This document shows, in pieces, positions 12,480 to 20,785 of a DNA stretch of 21,275 bases (its first letter is position 1; each line of letters opens with the position of its first letter). Both the position numbers and the translations under genes were made by a program. The notes beneath the pieces are model-generated. The model searched no databases. It saw only the letters and a list, made by a program, of their open reading frames with translations, and was not told where the DNA came from. This DNA comes from Campylobacteraceae bacterium (lineage in GTDB: Bacteria; Campylobacterota; Campylobacteria; Campylobacterales; Sulfurovaceae): the NCBI GenBank assembly GCA_026982175.1, contig JALSHP010000137.1, positions 1-21,275 of the forward strand. Direction: 5' to 3'.

Positions 12480-15400
12480 TGAGTGATTTTTTAGAAGGCT
12501 TACACCCAATTGATTTAAGCAAAGAAGAGCGACCAAAAGACATTATGGCGATGCAACTTAAAGTTGCCAGTCCTGAAAAAGTAATGTCATGGTCTTATGG
12601 TGAAGTAAAAAAACCAGAAACCATTAACTATAGAACGCTAAAACCCGAGAGAGATGGTCTTTTTTGTGCCAAAATTTTTGGACCAGTTAGAGACTATGAG
12701 TGTCTTTGTGGAAAATATAAAAAGATGCGTTACAAAGGCGTACTCTGTGAAAAATGTGGGGTTGAAGTAACCACCTCTAAAGTGAGACGTAACCGAATGG
12801 GTCACATTGACTTAGTTGCTCCTGTGGCACATATTTGGTATGTCTCTTCATTACCATCACGTATTGGGACACTTTTGGGTGTGAAGATGAAAGACCTTGA
12901 ACGTGTACTCTATTATGAAGCGTACATTGTAAAAGAGCCAGGTGAAGCTTGTTATGACTCTGATGGTGCAACACCTTTGGCTAAATTTGATGTGCTTAAC
13001 GAAGAGCAGTATCAATCTATTTCAAGCCGTTTTGAAGATTCAGGACTCGATGCTCGAATGGGTGGAGAAGTTGTTCAAGAACTTCTAGCTGATTTAGATT
13101 TAGTAGAGATGTTCGCAGGACTCAAAGAAGATATTTTAGCAACTAAATCAGAAGCTAAAAAGAAGACCATTGTTAAACGTTTGAAAGTCATTGAGTCATT
13201 TTTAAATTCTGGAAACAGACCAGAGTGGATGATGCTCACTATTTTACCTGTTATGCCACCAGACCTTAGACCTTTGGTAAGTCTTGATGGAGGTAAGTTT
13301 GCCGTTTCAGATGTAAATGACCTTTATAGAAGGGTTATCAACCGAAACCAAAGACTTAAAAGATTGGTTGAACTTGATGCACCTGAAATTATTGTTAGAA
13401 ATGAAAAAAGAATGCTTCAAGAGTCAGTTGATGCACTTTTTGATAATGGACGAAGAGGAAACTCTGTAAAAGGGGCAAACAAAAGACCACTTAAATCACT
13501 TTCAGAAGTAATTAAAGGTAAACAAGGACGATTTAGACAAAACCTTCTTGGTAAACGGGTCGATTTCTCTGGACGTTCGGTAATTATTGTAGGACCTAGC
13601 CTTAAAATGGATGAGTGTGGATTGCCAAAAATTATGGCACTTGAACTCTTTAAACCTCATGTTATGGCGAAACTTGAAGAGCGTGGATATGCGACGACGC
13701 TTAAACAAGCTAAGAAGATGATTGAAACCAAACAAAATGAAGTGTGGGAGTGTTTGGAAGATGTGGTTGATGGTCACCCTGTACTCCTTAACCGTGCACC
13801 AACACTGCATAAATTGTCAATTCAAGCTTTTCATCCAAAACTGATTGATGGTAAAGCAATTCAACTTCACCCGTTAGTGTGTGCTGCTTTTAATGCCGAC
13901 TTTGATGGGGATCAAATGGCGGTACATATTCCTTTATCTGATGAAGCGATTGCTGAAGCTAAAATCTTGATGTTAGCGTCTATGAACATTTTGCTTCCAG
14001 CTTCTGGTAAAGCGATTGCCGTTCCTTCACAAGATATGATTTTAGGGCTTTATTACCTCAGTTTGGTAAAAGAAGATGTCATAGGTCAGCATAAACTTTT
14101 TGCCAATGTTGATGAGATTATGATTGCCAATGAGCAAGGTGGATTGGATTTAAATGCGAAAATTAGAACCGTTGTTAATGGTAAGATTGTCAATACCACA
14201 GCAGGTAGAATTATCTTAAAAGCGATTATTCCAGACTATGTTCCTGAGTCATACTGGAATAAAGTCTTAAAGAAAAAAGACATTGGGGCATTGGTTGATT
14301 ATATCTATGCACACAGTGGGATTTCTCATACCTCAACATTCCTTGATGATTTAAAAGATATTGGGTTTAAATATGCGACCAAATCAGGGGTCTCAATCTC
14401 TATTGATGATATTCAAGTACCAGAGCAAAAGTATGCAACGGTTGATACAGCTAAAGAAGAAGTGATTGAGATTCAAAAGCAGTTTGGTAAAGGTCTCTTA
14501 ACGGAGCAAGAGCGTTACAATAAGATTATTGATATTTGGACAGATACCAACAACTCAGTAGCCTCTGACCTTATGGCTTTGATTAAAGTAGATAAAGATG
14601 GATTTAACTCCGTTCACATGATGGCAGATTCAGGGGCTAGGGGTTCGGCTGCTCAAATTAGACAACTATCAGGAATGAGGGGGCTAATGGCGAAGTCGGA
14701 TGGGTCGATTATTGAGACACCGATTACCTCTAACTTCCGTGAGGGTCTAAATGTACTTGAATACTTTATTTCAACACACGGAGCAAGAAAAGGTCTTGCC
14801 GATACTGCGATGAAAACAGCGAGTGCAGGGTACTTGACTAGAAAATTGATTGATGTTGCACAAAATGTTAAAGTAGTTATGCATGATTGTGGAACGCATG
14901 AGGGTGTTGATGTTTCAGATATTTATGTGGGGAATGAGCTGATTGAACCACTTTCAGATAGAGTTTATGGACGGGTAATTGCACAAGACATTATTGACCC
15001 TATCACTTCAGAAGTATTGGTAAGTGAGGGAACAATGATTGATGAGCCAAGAGCCAGACTGATCTCTGAATCAGGTGTTCGTTCGGTAAATATCAGAACT
15101 TCTGTTACTTGTAAAGCACAAAAGGGTATTTGTGCAAAATGTTACGGTCTTAACATGGCCGAAAACAAGATTGTTAAACGTGGTGAAGCAGTGGGGGTTG
15201 TTGCAGCCCAATCAATTGGTGAGCCTGGAACCCAACTTACACTTCGTACTTTCCATACAGGGGGAACGGCAACGGCTGGTAAAGAGGAGCGTCAAGTTAT
15301 TGCGAACAAAGAAGGGTTTATTCGTTATTACAACCTAAATGTTAACAAAAACTCTGAAGGTAAACTGCTCGTCTCAAACCGAAGAAATGCAGGGGTGCTT

Positions 15401-17014
15401 TTGGTTGAGCCTAAAGTAAAATCACTTACTCGTGGTAAATTAAGCATTGTGACAGCACACGATGAGATTGTTTTAAGGGTACAGCAAGGAGCAAAAGAAC
15501 AACGTTATACGGTTAGAAAAAATGACATTGCTAAGACCAATGAACTCGCAGGTGTTGGTGGAAAAGTAGATGGTAAAATCTTTATTCCATTCCAAGATGG
15601 TGAGATTATTGAAGAGGGTGATTCTATTATTGAAGTGATTAAAGAGGCATGGTCAGTTCCTGCACGTATTCCTTTTGCTTCAGAACTTACAGTTGAAGAT
15701 GGTGCACCTATTACACAAGATATTCATGCTGATGCCAAAGGGACAGTGAAGTTCTTCTTGCTTAAAGGGGATTATCTTGAGCGAATTGAGACTATTTCTA
15801 AAGGAAAAGTGATTTCTGAAAAAGGTCTTTTTGCGGTAGTAGTTGATGAAAATGAGAGAGAAGCGGCAAGACATTATATTGCTAGAGGTTCAGTTATCTC
15901 TGTTGATGATAATATTGTTATTTCACGTGGTGATTTGATTGCCAATGCAGCGACACAAGAGCAAGTGGTTATTGCAGAATGGGATCCATATTCTGAACCA
16001 ATGATTGCTGAAGCCAATGGTACGGTGAAGTTTGAAGATATTATTCCAGGTGTTACAGTTGTTGAACAAGTTGATGAGCTAACAGGTGAAAGCCGATTGA
16101 CATTGAATGAATATATTCCAACGGCTTATAACCCAGCGATTATTTTGGCGACTGATGATGGTGAGCTGATTACCTATGCTTTAGATCCTAAAACTTCTAT
16201 CTATGTTCAAAATGGGGCAAAAGTGGGGATTGCAGATATTTTGGCAAAAACACCAAAAGCAGCTCAAAAGTCAAGCGATATTACTTCAGGTCTTCCAAGA
16301 GTATCTGAACTCTTTGAAGCACGTCGACCAAAAGACCCTGCATTAATTGCTAAAATTAATGGTACGATTGCCTTTGGAAAGCCACTTAGAGGTAAAAAAC
16401 GTATTATTATTACCCCTGAATATGGAACACCTGTTGAGCAGTTTGTTGACAAACAACGTACTGTTGTGGTAAATGATGGTGACTTTGTACACACAGGTGA
16501 GAAGATGACCGATGGTACAATCTCATCTCATGATGTATTGGCAACACTTGGAGAAAAAGCGTTGTATGAGTACATTGTTGAAGAGGTTCAGATGGTTTAT
16601 CGTCGTCAAGGGGTTAATATCTCTGATAAACACATTGAAATTGTGGTCTCTCAAATGATGCGTCAAGTCAAAGTGGTTGATGGTGGTGATTCTAAGTTTA
16701 TTGACAATGATTTGATTTCTAAAAAGAAATTTAAGTTAGAAAATCAAAAAGTGGTTAAACTATTTGGTGAAGCAGCGATTGCTGAACCATTGTTGATTGG
16801 TATTACCAGAGCAGCGGTTGGAGCAGATTCCATTATCTCAGCTGCGTCATTCCAAGACACAACAAAAGTACTTACTTCTGCTTCTATTGCAGGTACAGTA
16901 GATATGTTAGAAGATTTAAAAGAGAATGTTGTTATTGGTCGGCTTATCCCTGTGGGAACAGGAATGGTTGACATTGAAGGTATCAAGTTCATTGAAGCTG
17001 AAGAAGAGGAATAA
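12479..17014 (+). CDS. rpoC: DNA-directed RNA polymerase subunit beta'
   Basis: RpoC carries the catalytic magnesium and the clamp of RNA polymerase. The 1511-residue protein has zinc site 1 (Cys75, Cys77, Cys90, Cys93), NADFDGD (472-478) with the three metal-binding Asp at 474, 476 and 478, the bridge helix/trigger loop run (SGARGSAAQIRQLSGMRGLM..., then GLADTAMKTASAGYLTRKL), and zinc site 2 (Cys in MHDCGTHEG plus CKAQKGICAKC). The C-terminal part contains GLPRVSELFEARRP and ends in an acidic tail. It starts within the rpoB stop codon, one base overlapping and in another frame, so the two subunits are made separately, in contrast to the fused rpoBC of Helicobacter. A hairpin follows the stop. 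Confidence 0.98.
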   Translation: MSDFLEGLHPIDLSKEERPKDIMAMQLKVASPEKVMSWSYGEVKKPETINYRTLKPERDGLFCAKIFGPVRDYECLCGKYKKMRYKGVLCEKCGVEVTTSKVRRNRMGHIDLVAPVAHIWYVSSLPSRIGTLLGVKMKDLERVLYYEAYIVKEPGEACYDSDGATPLAKFDVLNEEQYQSISSRFEDSGLDARMGGEVVQELLADLDLVEMFAGLKEDILATKSEAKKKTIVKRLKVIESFLNSGNRPEWMMLTILPVMPPDLRPLVSLDGGKFAVSDVNDLYRRVINRNQRLKRLVELDAPEIIVRNEKRMLQESVDALFDNGRRGNSVKGANKRPLKSLSEVIKGKQGRFRQNLLGKRVDFSGRSVIIVGPSLKMDECGLPKIMALELFKPHVMAKLEERGYATTLKQAKKMIETKQNEVWECLEDVVDGHPVLLNRAPTLHKLSIQAFHPKLIDGKAIQLHPLVCAAFNADFDGDQMAVHIPLSDEAIAEAKILMLASMNILLPASGKAIAVPSQDMILGLYYLSLVKEDVIGQHKLFANVDEIMIANEQGGLDLNAKIRTVVNGKIVNTTAGRIILKAIIPDYVPESYWNKVLKKKDIGALVDYIYAHSGISHTSTFLDDLKDIGFKYATKSGVSISIDDIQVPEQKYATVDTAKEEVIEIQKQFGKGLLTEQERYNKIIDIWTDTNNSVASDLMALIKVDKDGFNSVHMMADSGARGSAAQIRQLSGMRGLMAKSDGSIIETPITSNFREGLNVLEYFISTHGARKGLADTAMKTASAGYLTRKLIDVAQNVKVVMHDCGTHEGVDVSDIYVGNELIEPLSDRVYGRVIAQDIIDPITSEVLVSEGTMIDEPRARLISESGVRSVNIRTSVTCKAQKGICAKCYGLNMAENKIVKRGEAVGVVAAQSIGEPGTQLTLRTFHTGGTATAGKEERQVIANKEGFIRYYNLNVNKNSEGKLLVSNRRNAGVLLVEPKVKSLTRGKLSIVTAHDEIVLRVQQGAKEQRYTVRKNDIAKTNELAGVGGKVDGKIFIPFQDGEIIEEGDSIIEVIKEAWSVPARIPFASELTVEDGAPITQDIHADAKGTVKFFLLKGDYLERIETISKGKVISEKGLFAVVVDENEREAARHYIARGSVISVDDNIVISRGDLIANAATQEQVVIAEWDPYSEPMIAEANGTVKFEDIIPGVTVVEQVDELTGESRLTLNEYIPTAYNPAIILATDDGELITYALDPKTSIYVQNGAKVGIADILAKTPKAAQKSSDITSGLPRVSELFEARRPKDPALIAKINGTIAFGKPLRGKKRIIITPEYGTPVEQFVDKQRTVVVNDGDFVHTGEKMTDGTISSHDVLATLGEKALYEYIVEEVQMVYRRQGVNISDKHIEIVVSQMMRQVKVVDGGDSKFIDNDLISKKKFKLENQKVVKLFGEAAIAEPLLIGITRAAVGADSIISAASFQDTTKVLTSASIAGTVDMLEDLKENVVIGRLIPVGTGMVDIEGIKFIEAEEEE

Positions 17015-17026
17015 GTCTTTTCCTCT

Positions 17027-17053
17027 TTGTTACGACGTTTAACGTCGTAACAA
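17027..17053. terminator. Convergent hairpin between rpoC and the CPXCG gene
   Basis: TTGTTACGACG (17027-17037) pairs perfectly with CGTCGTAACAA (17043-17053) over loop TTTAA. It lies exactly between two convergent genes, so it probably stops transcription from both sides or protects mRNA 3' ends. U-tracts are poor on both strands, so intrinsic termination may be incomplete. Confidence 0.6.
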
Positions 17054-17055
17054 GT

Positions 17056-17238
17056 TTAAATGCCTTCCATCTGTTTTGCTTCAAAATTGACTAAACGTTC
17101 TCCTAAAAATTTAAACTTTAACTCTATGGGACGACAACAAACCTCACAATCTTCTATATAATCAGAAGTTTCTTCTTCGCTTTCTAATATCATTGAAATT
17201 CTTTCCCAGCAGTAAGGGCAGGTAAAAAAGTGTTCCAT
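17056..17238 (-). CDS. CPXCG-type cysteine-rich small protein
   Basis: The 60-residue acidic protein has the signature of the Cys_rich_CPXG family: FTCPYCWERISMILE near the N-terminus and YIEDCEVCCRPIEL in the middle. Cys7, Cys10, Cys31 and Cys34 (with Cys35 next to it) should bind one zinc ion in a rubredoxin-like knuckle. The function of the family is not established to my knowledge. It is a single gene on the minus strand between the rpoBC and rpsL transcripts, read from ATG 17238 with a GGAAGA site upstream. A minus-strand TATAAT (17274-17269) is a likely -10 box. Its insertion as the only minus-strand gene between these operons suggests independent expression. Confidence 0.88.
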   Translation of the reverse strand: MEHFFTCPYCWERISMILESEEETSDYIEDCEVCCRPIELKFKFLGERLVNFEAKQMEGI

Positions 17239-17268
17239 CTGTTTTCTTCCTTTATGTTTATGGCAATA

Positions 17269-17274
17269 ATTATA
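17269..17274 (-). promoter_or_regulatory. -10 box of the CPXCG gene
   Basis: The minus strand reads TATAAT about 30 bases upstream of ATG 17238. No clear -35 box is visible. It is back-to-back with the rpsL -10 box at 17307-17312. Confidence 0.45.
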
Positions 17275-17306
17275 GCTTTTAAAATTATAAATAAAGCCTA
17301 TTTGGG

Positions 17307-17312
17307 TATAAT
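17307..17312 (+). promoter_or_regulatory. -10 box of the rpsL-rpsG-fusA operon
   Basis: An exact TATAAT preceded by GGG lies 105 bases before the rpsL start. An A/T-rich block upstream (17275-17295) may replace a -35 box. Transcription would begin near 17319, giving a leader of about 100 bases. Confidence 0.65.
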
Positions 17313-17338
17313 ATGCACCATTTTCTAAGCATGAATGT

Positions 17339-17383
17339 CCCGAAAGTGCGTATAGACCACGCTTTTTTGGGGCTTTCCTGCCC
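17339..17383 (+). promoter_or_regulatory. Structured rpsL leader
   Basis: GCGT (17348-17351) pairs with ACGC (17359-17362); AAAG and CC upstream can extend the stem through the T-run and GG downstream (17363-17371) around a bulged T. An alternative stem GGGC/GCCC (17370-17373 with 17380-17383) competes for the same G residues. The six-T run after ACGC could also act as a weak attenuator. This leader is the most G/C-rich stretch of the spacer, which suggests function. Confidence 0.4.
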
Positions 17384-17417
17384 AGATTTCAAAAAAAACT
17401 AACAGAAAGGAATTGTA

Positions 17418-17792
17418 TTGCCTACAATTAACCAATTGGTTCGTAAAGAACGTAAAAAGCAAGTGAAAAAATCAAAATCACCTGCATTAGAAAAATGTCC
17501 TCAAAGAAGAGGTGTATGTACTAGAGTTTACACAACAACTCCAAAAAAACCTAACTCAGCTTTAAGAAAAGTTGCCAAAGTTAGATTGACAAGTGGATTT
17601 GAAGTAATCTCATACATCGGTGGAGAGGGTCATAACCTTCAAGAACACTCAATCGTATTGGTACGTGGAGGTAGAATTAAAGATTTACCTGGTGTTAAAT
17701 ATCATATTGTTCGTGGTGCATTGGATGCATCTGGTGTTAACGGTAGAACCGTTGCCCGTTCTAAATACGGTACAAAAAAACCTAAAAAATAG
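17418..17792 (+). CDS. rpsL: 30S ribosomal protein S12 (TTG start)
   Basis: S12 lines the decoding centre of the 30S subunit. The 124-residue protein aligns with E. coli S12 throughout: PTINQLVRK, CPQRRGVCTRVYTTTPKKPNSALRK, IGGEGHNLQEHS and KDLPGVKYHIVRGALD. Lys43 in TTPKKPNS and Lys88 in IKDLPGV are the streptomycin-sensitive residues. The start is TTG 17418: S12 proteins begin Met-Pro/Ala-Thr and the next codons are Pro-Thr-Ile, AAAGGA (17406-17411) stands 6 bases ahead, and there is no ATG or GTG in frame nearby. A rare TTG start on a core ribosomal gene is notable. rpsG and fusA follow. Confidence 0.97.
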   Translation: MPTINQLVRKERKKQVKKSKSPALEKCPQRRGVCTRVYTTTPKKPNSALRKVAKVRLTSGFEVISYIGGEGHNLQEHSIVLVRGGRIKDLPGVKYHIVRGALDASGVNGRTVARSKYGTKKPKK

Positions 17793-17941
17793 TTAATTTA
17801 TTAGCTTTTAGATTAAAATAAGTGTGAGCTTTGAGATAAGCTTTAAGCAGTTTTTATCAACATCTTTAGAGATGATAACCTTAGGGGATAAAGATTGAGT
17901 AAATCAATTTAGACGATTGAAGATATAAGGAAAAATAGAAT
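17793..17941 (+). promoter_or_regulatory. rpsL-rpsG spacer with hairpin, possible S7 target
   Basis: This 149-base spacer is long for two cotranscribed ribosomal genes. It contains a hairpin at 17854-17878 (TTAT and CATCT paired with AGATG and ATAA, loop TTAG). In E. coli, S7 binds the rpsL-rpsG spacer and represses its own synthesis; by position this is the equivalent site. I cannot show the S7 recognition elements. Confidence 0.35.
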
Positions 17942-18409
17942 ATGAGAAGAAGAAAAGCTCCCGTAAGACCAGTATTGCCAGATCCAGTACATGGTTCAAA
18001 AGTTTTAACAAAGTTTGTAAATGCCGTAATGTTAGATGGTAAAAAAGTAACTGCAGAAAAAATTATGTATGCAGCACTTGAAAGAATTGAAGAGAAATCT
18101 GGTGAAAAAGGGATTGATGTATTCAATAAGGCAATGGATAACATTAAACCTGCAATGGAAGTAAAAAGTAGACGTGTAGGTGGTGCAACGTACCAAGTAC
18201 CTATCGAAGTTAGACCAGTTAGACAGCAAACACTTGCTATTAGATGGTTAATTGATTCTGCTAGAAAAAGAAATGAGAGAACTATGGTTGAGCGTCTCTC
18301 AAATGAGCTTATGGACGCTGCAACTGATAAAGGTTCTGCTTTCAAAAAGAAAGAAGATACTTATAGAATGGCTGAAGCAAACAAAGCATTTGCTCACTAT
18401 AGATGGTAA
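17942..18409 (+). CDS. rpsG: 30S ribosomal protein S7
   Basis: S7 starts assembly of the 30S head and sits at the E site. The 155-residue protein has the family start MRRRKAPVRPVLPDPVHGSKVLTKFVNAVM, the conserved GGATYQVPIEVRPVRQQTLAIRWLI block and the C-terminal KKEDTYRMAEANKAFAHYRW. Length is as usual. ATG 17942 follows AAGGA at a suitable distance. The gene lies between rpsL and fusA in the standard str order, with only 11 bases to fusA. Confidence 0.97.
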   Translation: MRRRKAPVRPVLPDPVHGSKVLTKFVNAVMLDGKKVTAEKIMYAALERIEEKSGEKGIDVFNKAMDNIKPAMEVKSRRVGGATYQVPIEVRPVRQQTLAIRWLIDSARKRNERTMVERLSNELMDAATDKGSAFKKKEDTYRMAEANKAFAHYRW

Positions 18410-18420
18410 GGGAATAGATT

Positions 18421-20508
18421 ATGGCAAGAACACATAAACTCGAAGACGTAAGAAACATTGGTATTGCAGCACACATTGATGCTGGTAAAACAACAACAAC
18501 TGAAAGAATTCTTTTCTATACAGGTGTTGAGCATAAAATCGGTGAAGTTCACGATGGTGCAGCGACAATGGACTGGATGGAGCAAGAGCAAGAGAGAGGT
18601 ATTACCATTACTTCTGCTGCTACTACTTGTGAGTGGTTAGGTAAACAAATTAACATTATTGACACCCCAGGTCACGTTGACTTTACGATTGAAGTTGAAC
18701 GTTCAATGAGAGTTCTTGATGGTGCTGTTTCAGTGTTTTGTGCTGTTGGTGGGGTTCAACCACAATCAGAAACAGTATGGAGACAGAGAAACCGTTATGG
18801 TGTACCATCACTTGTATTTGTTAACAAAATGGACAGAACAGGGGCTGATTTCTTAGAAGTTGAGAGACAAATTAGAGACAGACTCAAAGGTAACCCTCTT
18901 GTAATTCAACTTCCAGTTGGAGCAGAAGAGAACTTTGAAGGTGTTGTTGACCTTGTTAAAATGAAAGAGGTTATTTGGGATCAAGATGCAGAGATGGGTT
19001 CTAACTACCATGTACAAGATATTCGTGCTGAACTTCAAGACCAAGCTGATGAGTGGAGAGAAAAACTCATTGAAGGTATCTCTGAAGTTGATGGTAACGA
19101 AGAGCTTATGGAAAAATACATGGAGGGTGAAGAGCTTTCTGAAGATGAGATTGTAGCTGGAATTAAAGCAGCTTGTATTGGTATGCATGTTGTACCAATG
19201 CTTCCAGGAACTGCTTTTAAAAACAAAGGGGTTCAAACACTGCTTGACGCTGTTGTTGCTTATCTCCCATCTCCTGTTGAGTGTGCTGCTATTAAGGGTA
19301 CAATGATGGATGATGAAGAAGTTGAAGTTGAAGTTCCATCTACTGATGATGGTGCATTTGCTGCATTGGCGTTTAAGATTATGACCGATCCCTTTGTTGG
19401 ACAGTTGACATTTATTCGTGTTTACCGTGGCTCTTTAAAGTCTGGTTCATATGTGCATAACTCAACCAAAGACAAAAAAGAGCGTATTGGTCGAATCATG
19501 AAAATGCATGCGATTAGACGTGAAGAGATTGATGAAATTTACGCTGGTGAAATTGGTGCGGTTGTTGGTCTTAAAAGTACAACTACTGGTGATACTCTGT
19601 GTGATGGATCAGACAAAGTAGTACTAGAGCGAATGGATTTCCCAGATCCAGTTATCTCTGTTGCTGTTGAGCCAAAAACAAAAGCTGACCAAGAAAAAAT
19701 GGGTATGGCTCTAGGAAAATTAGCAGCAGAAGATCCATCTTTTCGTGTAAGTACTGATGAAGAGTCTGGTCAAACTATTATTGCAGGAATGGGTGAACTT
19801 CACCTTGAAATTCTTGTTGATAGAATGAAAAGAGAGTTTAAAGTTGAAGCTGAAGTTGGTGCACCACAAGTTTCTTACCGTGAAGGTATTAGAAATGCAG
19901 TGAAAAAAGAGTACAAATATGCTAAACAATCTGGTGGACGTGGACAATTTGGTCATGTTTACTTACACATTGAGCCACAAGAAGCTGGTTTTGGTTATGA
20001 GTTTGTTGATGCTGTTAAAGGTGGGGTTGTTCCAAAAGAGTTTATTCAACCTGTTAATAAAGGTATTCAAGAGTCAATGGCAAGAGGAATCCAAGCAGGT
20101 TACCCTGTTGAAGATGTTAAAGTAACACTTTATGATGGTTCTTACCATGATGTCGATTCATCTGAAATGGCATTTAAATTGGCTGGTTCAATGGGATTCA
20201 GAGATGGTTGTCGTGAAGCTGACCCATTCATCTTAGAGCCTATGATGAAAGTTGAAGTGGAAGTTCCAGAAGATTACATGGGAGACGTTATTGGTGATGT
20301 TTCTAAAAGACGTGGAATTGTTCGTGGAATGGGTGACAGAGCAGGAAACAAAATTGTTGATGCTTTTGTACCACTTTCAGAAATGTTCGGTTACTCAACT
20401 GACTTACGTTCAATGACTCAAGGTCGTGCGACTTATGCTATGGAATTCGATCACTATGATGAAGTTCCTGCCAATGTTGCCAAAGAAATTATTGCTAAAA
20501 GAAGCTAA
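18421..20508 (+). CDS. fusA: Elongation factor G (EF-G)
   Basis: EF-G is the GTPase that moves tRNA and mRNA through the ribosome and helps recycle it. The 695-residue protein has AHIDAGKTT (17-25), the effector RGITITSAATT (59-69), DTPGH (81-85) and NKMD (135-138), followed by domains II-V; the domain IV/V sections include GGRGQFGHVYLHIEP, the GSYHDVDSSEMAFKLAGS loop region and GDVSKRRGIVRGM. Domain II has FKIMTDPFVGQLTFIRVYRGSL. Length and motifs are of the canonical housekeeping type, not EF-G2 or a tetracycline-protection protein. It ends the rpsL operon and is followed 24 bases later by a strong terminator. Confidence 0.98.
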   Translation: MARTHKLEDVRNIGIAAHIDAGKTTTTERILFYTGVEHKIGEVHDGAATMDWMEQEQERGITITSAATTCEWLGKQINIIDTPGHVDFTIEVERSMRVLDGAVSVFCAVGGVQPQSETVWRQRNRYGVPSLVFVNKMDRTGADFLEVERQIRDRLKGNPLVIQLPVGAEENFEGVVDLVKMKEVIWDQDAEMGSNYHVQDIRAELQDQADEWREKLIEGISEVDGNEELMEKYMEGEELSEDEIVAGIKAACIGMHVVPMLPGTAFKNKGVQTLLDAVVAYLPSPVECAAIKGTMMDDEEVEVEVPSTDDGAFAALAFKIMTDPFVGQLTFIRVYRGSLKSGSYVHNSTKDKKERIGRIMKMHAIRREEIDEIYAGEIGAVVGLKSTTTGDTLCDGSDKVVLERMDFPDPVISVAVEPKTKADQEKMGMALGKLAAEDPSFRVSTDEESGQTIIAGMGELHLEILVDRMKREFKVEAEVGAPQVSYREGIRNAVKKEYKYAKQSGGRGQFGHVYLHIEPQEAGFGYEFVDAVKGGVVPKEFIQPVNKGIQESMARGIQAGYPVEDVKVTLYDGSYHDVDSSEMAFKLAGSMGFRDGCREADPFILEPMMKVEVEVPEDYMGDVIGDVSKRRGIVRGMGDRAGNKIVDAFVPLSEMFGYSTDLRSMTQGRATYAMEFDHYDEVPANVAKEIIAKRS

Positions 20509-20532
20509 TAGTTTTTAACTTTTATTTCTACT

Positions 20533-20562
20533 AGCCTACTATTTTTAGTAGGCTTTTTATTT
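20533..20562 (+). terminator. Rho-independent terminator after fusA
   Basis: AGCCTACTA (20533-20541) pairs perfectly with TAGTAGGCT (20546-20554) over loop TTTT, followed by TTTTATTTTA. It is the cleanest intrinsic terminator in the window and closes the rpsL-rpsG-fusA transcript. Confidence 0.92.
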
Positions 20563-20785
20563 TATGCTTCTCCTTCTTTTATTTTTTATCCCTTAAAATA
20601 TTTGTTTCTGTTTATTTATATGTCTATATATAGTAGATAATTTTTAATTTATATTATATTTTAAATTAAAAATTAATATTAAAGTTAAATTAATATATTA
20701 TAAAATTGCCGTTAAAGGTAGAAGTTATAATATTATTTTAAGTTTAAAATTGTTATAATAAATTAAATATTTTAAAGGAATATAT
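20563..20785 (+). other. Very A+T-rich spacer before the outer-membrane gene
   Basis: Between the fusA terminator and the next start codon the DNA is nearly all A and T, with only scattered G and C and many TTAAT/ATTAA runs (20635-20705). I see no gene, RNA or long repeat in it. It probably supplies an UP-element-like or curved region for the promoter at 20751-20759. Confidence 0.6.
20751..20759 (+). promoter_or_regulatory. Extended -10 promoter of the outer-membrane gene
   Basis: TGTTATAAT provides a TG extension and a perfect TATAAT (20754-20759), 26 bases before ATG 20786. Another TATAAT at 20726-20731 is a weaker alternative. AAAGGA (20774-20779) is the ribosome-binding site. Confidence 0.6.

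Noticed and set aside
12470..12490. Programmed frameshift making an RpoB-RpoC fusion
   Set aside because: No slippery heptamer or downstream structure is evident and both genes have proper ends; a normal stop-start overlap explains it.
17881..18345. 154-codon minus-strand open frame across rpsG
   Set aside because: Almost all of it is antisense to rpsG; the protein resembles no family, and no promoter or ribosome-binding site stands before it.
18853..19236. 127-codon minus-strand open frame inside fusA
   Set aside because: Antisense shadow of EF-G coding sequence with Phe/Asn-rich composition produced by the reverse complement.
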